Translations under genes and position numbers: made by a program | NCBI GenBank assembly: GCA_019112785.1 | Contig: DXIQ01000070.1 | Coordinates: forward strand, 1 to 64,000 | Length of the DNA: 64,000 nucleotides | Reading direction: 5' to 3' | Source: Candidatus Blautia stercorigallinarum | GTDB taxonomy: Bacteria; Bacillota; Clostridia; Lachnospirales; Lachnospiraceae | Notes under the pieces: generated by a model | The model's input: the letters and a program-made list of their open reading frames with translations, nothing else | Told to the model about the DNA's origin: nothing | The model's database searches: none | Shown here: one piece after another, positions 26,571 to 35,633 of the stretch | Layout: every line of letters starts with the position of its first letter | How positions within the stretch are numbered: position 1 is the first letter of the stretch

Positions 26571-27176
26571 ATGACTTTTTCAGCAGAAAAGAAAACAGAA
26601 GCCGGCAGCACGCGGCAAAGAATTTTATCGGCTGCCCTTATTATCATGAAAGCAAAAGGATATCAGGGCACTACCATCCGAGATATCTGTCAAAAAGTAG
26701 GAATCGCGCCATCTTCTTTTTATTCCCACTTTCATTCTAAATCTGATCTTCTCCGGGATATTTATGAGGAATCTGACCGGTATTTTTCCACAGAACTGCC
26801 CTCCCTTCTGGAAGGCAGAAGCTTTAAAAAACAACTGGAAATTTTTGTAAAGGCCTATGCCCGGCTGAACATAGAAACCGGTCTGGACACTATGAGGGTA
26901 CTGTTTAATCCGGAAAATGTATGGTTTTCCCAAAACCGTCCCATGCAGAAAACTCTTTTGAAAATCTTCCTGTCCGCCATAGAACAGAGACAGCTTCCAG
27001 AAGATACAGATCCTCTTTCTCTGGTCAAAGGCCTGTTTATTGTATTAAGGGGGACTTGTTATGACTGGTGTGTCTATAATGGAAAATATAATCTGGAAGA
27101 AGCCATGCTCAAACAGATGCGGTACTTTTTCTGGGGCGTACTGAACGAAAACGAAAAAGAAGAAAACCTTCCATAA
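26571..27176 (+). CDS. TetR-family transcriptional regulator
   Basis: The ORF runs from 26394, but AAAGGAG lies 9 nt before the ATG at 26571 (MTFSAEKKTEAG), giving 201 aa. The N-terminal HTH is clear: TRQRILSAALIIMKAKGYQGTTIRDICQKVGIAPSSFYSHFHSKSDLL. The C-terminal ligand domain is not recognisable by eye. It is divergent from the URO-D-fold gene. A perfect 14-bp palindrome lies over the opposing promoter and a second inverted pair (CCGGAC...GTCCGG, about 26522-26552) precedes its own start, so it probably represses both. Confidence 0.85.
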   Translation: MTFSAEKKTEAGSTRQRILSAALIIMKAKGYQGTTIRDICQKVGIAPSSFYSHFHSKSDLLRDIYEESDRYFSTELPSLLEGRSFKKQLEIFVKAYARLNIETGLDTMRVLFNPENVWFSQNRPMQKTLLKIFLSAIEQRQLPEDTDPLSLVKGLFIVLRGTCYDWCVYNGKYNLEEAMLKQMRYFFWGVLNENEKEENLP

Positions 27177-27195
27177 AAAAGCACACCCAAAAAAA

Positions 27196-27339
27196 GGCTG
27201 CCGCATTAAACATATGTCAGGAATATTTATAGATTTTATGCAAATTTGTCGAGCATAGCTTTGAGATCATAGGCTCAAAGGGTTGCAGACTGAGCAATAA
27301 AATGTATAAATATTCTCGATTTTGTTTAATACGACAGCC
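27196..27339. repeat. GCCGCATTAAAC palindromic repeat, copy 3 (long form)
   Basis: GGCTGCCGCATTAAAC (27196-27211) faces GTTTAATACGACAGCC (27324-27339). Inside them, GAATATTTATAGATTTTAT (from 27221) is an almost exact inverse of ATAAAATGTATAAATATTC (about 27298-27315), so the whole 144 bp can fold as one long hairpin. A CTTTGAG/CTCAAAG stem sits near its tip. On the (-) strand it ends in CAGCCTTTTTTT and can terminate the gene at 27363-29387. It shares ends with copy 1, which lacks the middle. Confidence 0.75.
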
Positions 27340-27362
27340 CCTGCAATATATTCTTAGGAGGA

Positions 27363-29387
27363 TCAAACGATCTCATCCAGCCAGATTCCCTGGACTGTCT
27401 GGATCTTTTCCAATTCTTTTTTCATTTCTTCCGGCATATCCGGCCACAGATCTGCCGTTTTTTCATAGCCGAAAAGCCAGGAGGCCAGATCTCCAACATC
27501 TGTTTTCAGGGTCCAGGTTCTCTGGGCTGCCTGCAGTTCCTGCCGGTCCTGAGACATTTCCAGGCTGCTGCCCTGTTCATCCAGGATCCAGAGATAGCTT
27601 CCTTCATTTTCCGGGATCAGCCTGTCCTCCACTTCCAGATTCAGGATAAGATTTCCGGGAGTTTTCAGAGAAAAAGCCGTCAAAAATTCCCGAAGAGCAG
27701 TGATCCTTGCCATGATCCCTGTTTTGCCTTCTTTTTTCTCATACAAGTCCCCCTTTATGTAAAGAAGCACCTGATTTTTCTTTTCCTTCCCTGTAAGTCC
27801 CTGAAGACCCAGGTCTTCTCCCTGATCTCCTTTCAGAAAATACAGTTCTCCGTCCTCGCTGCTCAGTTCCTGGCGGATCCGGCGGACATATGCTTCGTCC
27901 CGGCAGGTGTAGACCTGGCTATGCTCTGCCAGCCATTTTTCCATGATTTCCGCTGCCTTCCCGCAGTCTGTATCATTTTCCGATACTGGGATTTTTTCAA
28001 TGCTTTCTCCGGCTTCCTGCTTCAGGACCAGTTCCGGCTTTTTCCAGATAAACCGGAAATCAAAAGGCCGGTAGATAGCTTCCGCCGCAGGCATAAGAAA
28101 AGTAAAGGGCCTGCCTTCCAGGTTCATATCCCGAAGAGCCTTTGTCAATACTTCTCTCATATACCCTTTGCCTCTGTGGCTTTCTTCTGTGGCAACTGCA
28201 ACAATATAATCCACATCCCACAGCCTGTCTCCCATATGGACCTTATAAGGATTTCTGTGGAGCATGGAAATGATCTTTCCCTCTTCCCGCTTTGCCAGGA
28301 TCCGGTTGTCTTTTGTCTTCTCCTGATAATAATAGTCCAGATATCGGTCTGTATCTTCCGGAAAACAGGATTTCCACAGAGGAATGGTCTCTTTCTTTTC
28401 CTCCTGGGACAGATATTCCGGCAGATTCTCTGCGGCGGTATTCTCGATCTCCTCTGCCCACTTATAGGACTTCTGTCCGTCCAGAAGCTGCTCTACCAGA
28501 TATTTTCTGGCAAAATCCGCTGGATTATAAGACATTTTCGCTTTTCTCAGGCCTTCCAGCCCCATATCATCCTCCCGGTTCACCCACTGGACATCCGGAA
28601 ATTCATGAAGCAGGAACATCTGGTTGATGGCCTGGTAAAGCCCCGGGATCTCCGGGTTTGCTTTTTCAATATGGATCACAGCCATATCCTCGATCTTGTT
28701 ATAGCTTCCTACTGAAAAAGCCTCCAGCCGGCCGTCCACATAAATGCCTCCCATATGGATATTCAGCTCGCAGCAGTTTCGCAGGATATCGTGGATTCCC
28801 CGAACCTCATAGTCCAAGTGTTCTTCCTGATCCTCTCCTTTCTGGATCCTCCACCGATCCAGGAATTTCCACATATCATCCTTATCATCACAGCCCAGAG
28901 TCCTGTACTCAAATCTTCCTTCATACTGACGCAGGAACAGATTCAGTCTGTTCTTTTTCTTGTGGAGCTTTTTCCCGGAAAGTTTCCGGAGAGATTCTCC
29001 CAGATAAAGATAATCCCTGGAATCTTCCTGCTCCTTTATAAAATATTGATCTTCCGGAAGGTCCAGATATTTTACCGCGTATTCATCTGCCAGATTGATC
29101 ACAAGAGGGTAACCCAGCTCCTCATTAAAATACTGCTGGATAGCCTGAAAAGCATCGGGAAGATCCTCCTCTTTACAAAGAGGCATGGCAGAAAAACATT
29201 TCCCATTATATTCCATCAGCCAGAGCAGGGCTTTCTCTTCCCATATGGCATAACGGACATTATAGAATTCCTTCCAGATAAAACTTTCCAGAAAAACACT
29301 GTCACAGGTGTTGTTTTTACGCATGTTATAGTAGGGCAGCATCACAGGACTGTCTTCCACTGTGATTTCCTTAAATTCCAAGTTCAC
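27363..29387 (-). CDS. DUF2156 / GNAT acetyltransferase / SCP2-like fusion protein
   Basis: A 674-aa protein starting at GTG after AAGGAG. Residues about 1-300 match DUF2156, the catalytic-type domain of phosphatidylglycerol lysyltransferases: KKLHKKKNRLNLFLRQY, HMGGIYVDGRLEAFSVGSYN and VNREDDMGLEGLRKAKMSYNP. Residues about 325-480 are a GNAT acetyltransferase with the acetyl-CoA loop EESHRGKGYMREVLTKALRDM. The rest looks like the Eis-type C-terminal region (second GNAT-like half plus a sterol-carrier-like domain). Two acyl- or aminoacyl-transfer modules on one chain are notable. Substrates could be aminoacyl-tRNA and a lipid or peptide for the first, and acetyl-CoA with an amine for the second; this is inference. 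Confidence 0.8.
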   Translation of the reverse strand: MNLEFKEITVEDSPVMLPYYNMRKNNTCDSVFLESFIWKEFYNVRYAIWEEKALLWLMEYNGKCFSAMPLCKEEDLPDAFQAIQQYFNEELGYPLVINLADEYAVKYLDLPEDQYFIKEQEDSRDYLYLGESLRKLSGKKLHKKKNRLNLFLRQYEGRFEYRTLGCDDKDDMWKFLDRWRIQKGEDQEEHLDYEVRGIHDILRNCCELNIHMGGIYVDGRLEAFSVGSYNKIEDMAVIHIEKANPEIPGLYQAINQMFLLHEFPDVQWVNREDDMGLEGLRKAKMSYNPADFARKYLVEQLLDGQKSYKWAEEIENTAAENLPEYLSQEEKKETIPLWKSCFPEDTDRYLDYYYQEKTKDNRILAKREEGKIISMLHRNPYKVHMGDRLWDVDYIVAVATEESHRGKGYMREVLTKALRDMNLEGRPFTFLMPAAEAIYRPFDFRFIWKKPELVLKQEAGESIEKIPVSENDTDCGKAAEIMEKWLAEHSQVYTCRDEAYVRRIRQELSSEDGELYFLKGDQGEDLGLQGLTGKEKKNQVLLYIKGDLYEKKEGKTGIMARITALREFLTAFSLKTPGNLILNLEVEDRLIPENEGSYLWILDEQGSSLEMSQDRQELQAAQRTWTLKTDVGDLASWLFGYEKTADLWPDMPEEMKKELEKIQTVQGIWLDEIV

Positions 29388-29512
29388 GATTTTTTTCTCC
29401 TTAAATTTCTTATTTTATCTGATTTTCGGTCATCCTGATATTCAGGTATCTCTGAAGGAAACTGAAATCCGACCAATTTTGTCCATATTATACCATATTC
29501 AGGGCATTTTTC

Positions 29513-29552
29513 AAGGCGCTGCCGCATTCGTCTGATCAATGCGTCAGCGCCT
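29513..29552 (-). terminator. Hairpin after the membrane pyrophosphatase gene
   Basis: AAGGCGCTG pairs with CAGCGCCTT, extended by GCATT/AATGC inside. It lies 55 nt after the HppA stop on the (-) strand. The T-run is weak, so termination strength is uncertain. Confidence 0.6.
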
Positions 29553-29606
29553 TTCTTCCTTTCTCTTCGGCCGCAGACAAAAGGCTAAAGCTTTTCCCGC
29601 GTTATG

Positions 29607-31706
29607 TCAGAATATATGGAACTGTACCACCAGCGCCGCAAAGACAATGGATACCATAGAAAGGAGCTTGATCAGGATATTAATGGAAGGTCCCGAAGTA
29701 TCCTTAAAAGGATCTCCCACTGTATCTCCTACTACTGCCGCTTTATGGGCCTCGCTTCCTTTTCCTCCGTGGGCACCGCCCTCGATATACTTCTTGGCAT
29801 TGTCCCAGGCTCCTCCGGCGTTAGCCATGAAAACCGCCATAAGGAAACCTGTAGCCGTAGATCCGGCCAGAAGACCGATAACCCCGTTATAGCCCAGGGT
29901 CAGGCCGGTGACCACCGGTGTAACGATAGCCAGCAAAGTAGGAAGGATCATTTCACGGAGGCTGGCTTTGGTGCAGATATCCACGCAGGTTTCATAATCC
30001 GCCTCTGCCTTTCCTTCCATCAGGCCCTTGATCTCCTTAAACTGTCTTCTCACTTCCATTACAATACTCTGGGCCGCCCGGCCTACAGAAGACATGGTAA
30101 GAGCTGCAAAGACAAAGGGCAGGCAGGCGCCGATAAAAATACCGCACAATACGGTAGGATTCATAATGCTCATATCCAGCTCTACAGAAGCTCCTCCAAC
30201 TTCCTGTACCTTTTCCACGTAGGAAGCGATCAGGGCCAGCGCTGTCAGAGCCGCAGAACCGATGGCAAAGCCTTTTCCGGTTGCCGCTGTAGTATTTCCC
30301 AGAGAATCCAGAGCGTCTGTCCTTACCCGGACTTCCGGATCCAGTCCTGCCATCTCTGCAATGCCTCCGGCATTGTCCGCGATAGGACCGTAGGCATCTG
30401 TAGCAAGAGTGATCCCCAGAGTGGAAAGCATGCCTACTGCAGAGAGAGCGATACCATACAGGCCTCTGGTGGCCTCAATAAATCCGCCGGAACACACATA
30501 GGCCGCCATAACACAGATCACAACGATCAGAATGGGCAGGGCCGTGGACAACATGCCCAGGCTCAGGCCTCCGATGATAATGGTAGCCGAACCTGTCACA
30601 GATTTATCCGCCAGATCCTGGGTAGGCTTATAAGTATCCGAGGTAAAATACTCGGTAAAGAATCCGATAAGGACTCCTGCCAGCAGTCCTGCCAGGATTG
30701 CCAGGTAAAATCCGATAAACTCTTTTCCCAGCACCAGCCAGACCAGAGGAAATGCCACTATGGCGATCAATATGGCGCTGGTGTTAGTACCTCTGCGCAG
30801 CGCTCCCAGAAGCACATTCTGTTTGGTGCTCTCTCCCGTCTTTACCAGAAGACTTCCGATAATGGAAGCCAGAACGCCTACTGCTGCCAGGACCATTGGA
30901 ATTACCACTGCATTGACCCGGTCTACAGATTCGATCTTATTAAAGGCGATCACGCCCAGAGCGCAGGCAGAAAGGATGGATCCCACATAAGATTCATACA
31001 GATCCGCGCCCATTCCAGCTACATCACCTACGTTGTCCCCAACATTGTCTGCGATAACCGCCGGGTTTCTGGGGTCATCCTCAGGGATCCCTGCTTCCAC
31101 TTTTCCTACCAGGTCTGCCCCCACATCAGCAGCCTTGGTGTAGATCCCGCCGCCTACACGGGCGAAAAGAGCCATACTGGAAGCTCCCATACCGAAGGTA
31201 AGCATGGTGCTGGTAATATCCTCAATGGGAAGTTTGAATACCAGGCGGAGCAGCAGATACCAGATAGAAATATCCAGAAGCCCCAGTCCCACTACTGTAA
31301 ATCCCATAACAGACCCTGCGGAAAAAGCTACGTTCAGTCCTTTGTTCAGCCCCTGCTGGCAGGCAGCTGCCGTCCGGGCATTGGCTCTGGTAGCGATCTG
31401 CATTCCCACAAATCCGGAAAGACCGGAAAAGAATCCCCCGGTGATAAAAGCAAAAGGTACAAACCAGGTAAGATAGCCAAAAGCTGCCATAGCAAAAAGT
31501 ATGACAAACATTCCCGCGAAAAAGCAGATCAGTATCCGGTACTGCCTTCTGAGATAGGCCATTGCCCCGTGGTGGATAGAAGAAGAAATCTTCTGCATCC
31601 GTTCATTTCCCTGTGGAAATTTCAGTACCCTCGCCGCCCGGCTGGCTGCAAAAGCCAGAGCCAGGATCGAACCGAACAAAGTAAGTAACGCCAATTGGTT
31701 GTCCAT
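29607..31706 (-). CDS. hppA: Membrane-bound ion-pumping pyrophosphatase
   Basis: The ORF opens at 31748, but AAAGGGGG precedes the ATG at 31706 ([12 protein letters not shown]), giving 699 aa. About 16 membrane helices are expected. The catalytic loop is intact: [24 protein letters not shown], then [26 protein letters not shown]. The motif [10 protein letters not shown] has Ala and Gly where potassium-independent enzymes have Lys and Thr, so this belongs to the K+-dependent class. Whether it pumps H+, Na+ or both I cannot tell by eye. It hydrolyses pyrophosphate from biosynthesis to build an ion gradient, useful to an energy-limited anaerobe. It is transcribed alone. Confidence 0.95.
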   Translation of the reverse strand: MDNQLALLTLFGSILALAFAASRAARVLKFPQGNERMQKISSSIHHGAMAYLRRQYRILICFFAGMFVILFAMAAFGYLTWFVPFAFITGGFFSGLSGFVGMQIATRANARTAAACQQGLNKGLNVAFSAGSVMGFTVVGLGLLDISIWYLLLRLVFKLPIEDITSTMLTFGMGASSMALFARVGGGIYTKAADVGADLVGKVEAGIPEDDPRNPAVIADNVGDNVGDVAGMGADLYESYVGSILSACALGVIAFNKIESVDRVNAVVIPMVLAAVGVLASIIGSLLVKTGESTKQNVLLGALRRGTNTSAILIAIVAFPLVWLVLGKEFIGFYLAILAGLLAGVLIGFFTEYFTSDTYKPTQDLADKSVTGSATIIIGGLSLGMLSTALPILIVVICVMAAYVCSGGFIEATRGLYGIALSAVGMLSTLGITLATDAYGPIADNAGGIAEMAGLDPEVRVRTDALDSLGNTTAATGKGFAIGSAALTALALIASYVEKVQEVGGASVELDMSIMNPTVLCGIFIGACLPFVFAALTMSSVGRAAQSIVMEVRRQFKEIKGLMEGKAEADYETCVDICTKASLREMILPTLLAIVTPVVTGLTLGYNGVIGLLAGSTATGFLMAVFMANAGGAWDNAKKYIEGGAHGGKGSEAHKAAVVGDTVGDPFKDTSGPSINILIKLLSMVSIVFAALVVQFHIF

Positions 31707-31984
31707 AAAAAACCCCCTTTCAGATACTGTAATGATCCTGCCATCCACCTGATATTTTCAGAGCCGGATCATTACAAAATACTATGTGCCATTTGCTTTA
31801 TATTATACTTGTTATTTTAGAATAAGAACAGCATTTTCTTCAAATAACAGATAAAAAATGTTATATTCATTATTTTTTCAGATACTTTACATAACAGGTA
31901 TGTTTTTTACATGGATTTTAAATATTTTATATGGAAAACACCGGCTATCTATAGTACCATTACTATGAAGGAGGAAATCAAATT

Positions 31985-33214
31985 ATGAAGTTCAAACTGA
32001 ATGCTTTAGAAAAAAAGTGGATCTTATATGATGTGGGAAATTCCGCATTCACCCTTTTAGTATCCACTATTATGCCGATCTACTTTAATTATCTGGCAGG
32101 AAACGCCGGGGTCTCTGATGTAGATTACCTGGCTTACTGGGGCTACGCGGTATCTGTATCTACTGTTATCGTAGCCATTTTTGGGCCTGTTCTGGGAACT
32201 TTTTCCGATTTTCCCGGCTGGAAACGGAAGATTTTTCTGACCGTTATGCTCATCGGGGCACTGGGCTGTGTCTTCCTGGGATTTACCTCATCCTGGCTCT
32301 GGTTCCTGCTGGTATTTGTCATTGCCAAATCCGCCTATTCCCTGAGTCTGGTGGTCTACGATTCCATGCTCACGGACATTACAGACAAAGACCGGATGGA
32401 CGAGGTATCCTCCCACGGTTACGCCTGGGGTTATATCGGAAGCTGTATTCCTTTTATCATCAGCCTGCTTCTGGTGTTATTTTATGATAAGATCGGGATT
32501 TCCATGGAACTGGCCATGGGAGGGGCATTTCTCCTCACTGCCATCTGGTGGGTGGGAATGGCTTTTCCTCTGATCGCCGCTTATCAGCAGAAAAATTTTA
32601 CCCCTGTGACAAAAAGCCCAGTCTCCTCGGGGCTGAAACGTCTGGCAAGGATTTTTTCTGAATTAAAAGAGAAAAAGAAGATCCTCTTTTTCCTGATCGC
32701 CTTTTTCTTCTTTATCGACGGGGTTTACACCATTATCGATATGGCTACCGCCTATGGAACTGCTCTTGGGCTGGATACTACAGGACTGCTTCTGGCGCTG
32801 CTGCTGACCCAGATCGTAGCATTTCCCGCAGCGCTGATCTTCGGAAGACTGTCCAGAAAAGCTCCTGCCTCCAGGCTGATCCTGATCTGCATCGGAGCCT
32901 ATTTCTGTATTTCTCTTTACGGGATCATTCTCTCCAAACAGTATCAGTTCTGGATCCTGGCGGTATGTGTGGGAATCTTCCAGGGCGCTATCCAGTCCCT
33001 GTCCCGTTCCTACTTTGCCCAGATCATCCCGGAAGACAGATCCGGAGAATATTTCGGCATTTACGATATCTGCGGAAAAGGAGCTTCTTTTATGGGAACC
33101 ATGCTGGTATCCCTGGTAAGCCAGATCTCCGGAAGCGTAAATCTGGGGGTAGGCGCACTTTCCCTGATGTTCCTCATCGGCTTTCTGTTTTTCATAAAAA
33201 CAGACAAAATCTAA
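31985..33214 (+). CDS. UMF1/Atg22-like MFS transporter
   Basis: A 409-aa protein with about twelve membrane helices and an excellent AAGGAGG site. The start KKWILYDVGNSAFTLLVSTIMP and the segment SLSRSYFAQIIPEDRSGEYFGIYD are typical of the UMF1 family of the major facilitator superfamily, related to the fungal vacuolar amino-acid exporter Atg22. Substrate unknown; amino-acid export is suggested by the family. It lies upstream of the T-box-controlled CstA gene but is separated from it by a promoter of its own. Confidence 0.88.
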   Translation: MKFKLNALEKKWILYDVGNSAFTLLVSTIMPIYFNYLAGNAGVSDVDYLAYWGYAVSVSTVIVAIFGPVLGTFSDFPGWKRKIFLTVMLIGALGCVFLGFTSSWLWFLLVFVIAKSAYSLSLVVYDSMLTDITDKDRMDEVSSHGYAWGYIGSCIPFIISLLLVLFYDKIGISMELAMGGAFLLTAIWWVGMAFPLIAAYQQKNFTPVTKSPVSSGLKRLARIFSELKEKKKILFFLIAFFFFIDGVYTIIDMATAYGTALGLDTTGLLLALLLTQIVAFPAALIFGRLSRKAPASRLILICIGAYFCISLYGIILSKQYQFWILAVCVGIFQGAIQSLSRSYFAQIIPEDRSGEYFGIYDICGKGASFMGTMLVSLVSQISGSVNLGVGALSLMFLIGFLFFIKTDKI

Positions 33215-33246
33215 TAAAATTATAAAATTTTGATAAAATTTTCCTG

Positions 33247-33274
33247 TTGACATTCTGATTTTTTGAGATATAAT
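33247..33274 (+). promoter_or_regulatory. Promoter of the T-box/CstA transcript
   Basis: TTGACA (33247-33252) and a perfect TATAAT (33269-33274) are 16 nt apart. Transcription would begin near 33281, directly before the structured T-box leader. Confidence 0.8.
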
Positions 33275-33280
33275 GAAACC

Positions 33281-33584
33281 GAATTGAGAAAAGCCAATGC
33301 GAAGAACAGGACAGGACTTCCCAGACAGTTATGTTTTCAGAGAGTCTCCGGATGGTGTGAGGAGACAGCATAGTCAGGGCGGCTATCACCTGTGAGCAGT
33401 CAGGGTGAACACGAGAAACAGTAACCCGGACCGGAATTCCTCCGATATAAGGAAACCTGTTAATTCAGTAAAAACTGAACGACGGGGCCAAGAGACCGGG
33501 ATTTCCCGGTAACAGAAGTGGTAACGCGGAGATAATTTTATTCGTCTTCTGACAGAGTAATCTGTCGGAAGGCGATTTTTTTTG
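33281..33584 (+). promoter_or_regulatory. T-box riboswitch upstream of cstA, candidate specifier ATC (Ile)
   Basis: The leader has the T-box parts in order: a stem I region with CAGAGAGTCTCCGGATGGTGTGAG, a specifier-loop side reading ATCACCTGTGAGC, the T-box bulge GTGGTAACGCGGA (33518-33530), and a terminator CGTCTTCTGACAG/CTGTCGGAAGGCG with eight Ts (33543-33583). Aligned with the glyQS leader, where the specifier lies 6 nt before GAGC, the specifier is ATC (33385-33387), isoleucine. The TGGT in the T-box would pair with ACCA, that is discriminator A, which fits tRNA-Ile. Uncharged tRNA should allow read-through into cstA. The T-box call is firm; the codon is less so. Confidence 0.85.
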
Positions 33585-33621
33585 GCTTTGATCTGAAAAA
33601 TAATAAAGGAGATGTCTAATT

Positions 33622-35310
33622 ATGAACACACTTGTAATCGTACTGATCGCTGCTGTATGTCTCATCGCAGCCTATGCCTTATACGGACGCTGGCTGGCGA
33701 AAAAATGGGGCATCGATCCCAAGGCAAAGACTCCGGCTGTCCTTCATAACGACGGACAGGACTATGTGCCTACCGACGGCTGGACCGTATTTGCCCACCA
33801 GTTTTCTTCCATCGCCGGCGCAGGCCCTGTTACAGGAGCCATCCAGGCCGCAGCCTTCGGCTGGCTGCCGGTGCTTCTGTGGATCATCCTGGGCGGTATC
33901 TTCTTCGGTGCAGTCACTGACTTCGGAGCCCTTTACGCCAGTGTAAAGAATGATGGAAAATCCATGGGCCTTCTTATCGAGAAATACATAGGCAAGACCG
34001 GACGTAAACTGTTCCTGGGATTCTGCTGGCTGTTTACTCTGATCGTTATGGCAGCCTTTGCAGATATGGTAGCCGATACTTTCAATGCCTACGTGGTGAC
34101 AGACGATGTGAAAACCCTCTCTGAAAATGCCACAGTAAACGGCGCTGCCGGAAGTATTTCCCTGTTTTTCATTCTTTTTGCTGCAGTTTTCGGACTGGTC
34201 CAGAAAAAGATGAAATTTACCGGCTGGAAAGAAGTGGTTTTAGGACTGGTCTTTACCGTACTGGCTTTTGTATGCGGAATGAACCTTCCTGTGATCCTTG
34301 GTAAAGAAATGTGGATCTACATCGCATTTATCTATATTTTCCTGGCAGCTGTGCTTCCTATGTGGTTCCTTATGCAGCCAAGAGATTATATGTCTACCTT
34401 TATGTTCATCGGCATGATCGCAGGAGCAGTCCTGGGACTGGTCTTTGCTCATCCTTCTATGAACCTTCCTGCTTTTACAGGATTCAAGAATGAAAACCTG
34501 GGAACTCTTTTCCCTATCCTGTTCGTAACTGTTGCCTGCGGCGCCGTATCCGGATTCCACAGTCTGGTATCCTCCGGCACCTCTTCCAAGACGATTTCTA
34601 ATGAAAAAGATATGCTGAAGGTAGGCTATGGCGCTATGGTACTGGAAAGTCTTCTGGCCGTTATCGCTCTGTGTGTGGCAGGGGCCGCCGCCAGCGCAGA
34701 CGGAACTGCCGCAGTGGGAACTCCTTTCCAGATCTTCTCCTCAGGAGTTGCAGGTTTTCTGGAAATGTTCCATATCCCTGTATTTGTAGCCCAGAGCTTT
34801 ATGACCATGTGCGTATCTGCCCTGGCTTTCACTACCCTGGATTCTGTGGCACGTATCGGCCGTATGTCCTTCCAGGAACTGTTCAGCGTAGATGACATGG
34901 AACATGCAGAAGGCTGGAGAAAAGTCCTGTGCAACAAATATTTTGCCACTCTGATCACACTGGTATTCGGCTATATCCTGACACAGGTAGGCTACTCCAA
35001 TATCTGGCCGCTCTTCGGAAGCGCCAACCAGCTTCTCAGCGCCCTGGTACTGATCACTCTCTGTGTATTCCTGAAAGTTACAGGCAGAGAAATGAGAACC
35101 CTGGTTCCTCCTTTCGTGATCATGCTGGTAGTTACCTTTACTGCTCTGGTACAGAGATTCATCGCTCTGGTCAACGCCTTTACAGCAGGAACCGGCACAT
35201 TCATGGTAGAAGGCCTCCAGCTTATCGTAGCTGTACTGCTGATGATCCTGGGCGTGACTATTGTAGTGACTTCCGGAAAGGAACTGCTCAAGAAGAAGGC
35301 AGTTGCCTGA
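33622..35310 (+). CDS. cstA: CstA-family carbon-starvation/amino-acid or peptide transporter
   Basis: A 562-aa protein with AAAGGAGA before the ATG. It has the long hydrophobic CstA architecture (about 16 helices) and family motifs: VPTDGWTVFAHQFSSIAGAGPVTGA, VTDFGALYASVKNDGKSMG and FGSANQLLSALVLIT. Family members import pyruvate or peptides/amino acids in response to starvation. Control by a T-box with a probable isoleucine codon suggests that this copy is made when that amino acid runs short, and therefore imports branched-chain amino acids or a source of them. The functional reading is inference. Confidence 0.9.
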   Translation: MNTLVIVLIAAVCLIAAYALYGRWLAKKWGIDPKAKTPAVLHNDGQDYVPTDGWTVFAHQFSSIAGAGPVTGAIQAAAFGWLPVLLWIILGGIFFGAVTDFGALYASVKNDGKSMGLLIEKYIGKTGRKLFLGFCWLFTLIVMAAFADMVADTFNAYVVTDDVKTLSENATVNGAAGSISLFFILFAAVFGLVQKKMKFTGWKEVVLGLVFTVLAFVCGMNLPVILGKEMWIYIAFIYIFLAAVLPMWFLMQPRDYMSTFMFIGMIAGAVLGLVFAHPSMNLPAFTGFKNENLGTLFPILFVTVACGAVSGFHSLVSSGTSSKTISNEKDMLKVGYGAMVLESLLAVIALCVAGAAASADGTAAVGTPFQIFSSGVAGFLEMFHIPVFVAQSFMTMCVSALAFTTLDSVARIGRMSFQELFSVDDMEHAEGWRKVLCNKYFATLITLVFGYILTQVGYSNIWPLFGSANQLLSALVLITLCVFLKVTGREMRTLVPPFVIMLVVTFTALVQRFIALVNAFTAGTGTFMVEGLQLIVAVLLMILGVTIVVTSGKELLKKKAVA

Positions 35311-35374
35311 TCTGATTTTAAAAATATCAGGTAAAATACCGTGGGCTAATATCTTTTAGTTGCGGATAAATAAG

Positions 35375-35428
35375 AAAAAATCCCTTAGTTTGGCTATCTG
35401 TTTTCTGACAGCCCGACTAAGGGATTTT
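35375..35428. terminator. Bidirectional terminator after cstA
   Basis: AAAAATCCCTTAGT...GGCT pairs with AGCC.GACTAAGGGATTTT. A and T runs flank both ends. It serves cstA on the + strand and overlaps the 3' end of the nuclease remnant on the other strand. Confidence 0.75.
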
Positions 35429-35615
35429 CTGGTTTCTTATATATCTGCATGTCGCAAAGCTCGTTGCTTGCCTGTCTGGAAACTTTTATTTCCAGGACGG
35501 CTGCCCGGCGTTTTACTCTATCTTTTACTATCAGATCCGGCCTTCCCAATCCGCTTTCATAATTAGATTCCACCACGTATCCCGCCCCGGAAAATAAACC
35601 TGCCAAAAAAGGCAT
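35394..35615 (-). pseudogene. Remnant of a PD-(D/E)XK nuclease domain (AAA-ATPase-associated type)
   Basis: A 73-aa reading frame whose first ~45 residues (FSGAGYVVESNYESGLGRPDLIVKD, AAVLEIKVS) match the PD-(D/E)XK nuclease end of clostridial DUF1703-type AAA proteins. The catalytic D and ExK are visible. The rest of the protein is missing and the tail runs into an unrelated terminator, so this is a decayed fragment. Confidence 0.6.
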
Positions 35616-35633
35616 GGTTATCGCCGCAAAACT

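Noticed and set aside
29604-31688. 694-aa ORF on the + strand
   Set aside because: It is exactly antisense to the membrane pyrophosphatase, has a Ser/His/Gln-rich composition typical of shadow frames, and shows no domain or ribosome site.
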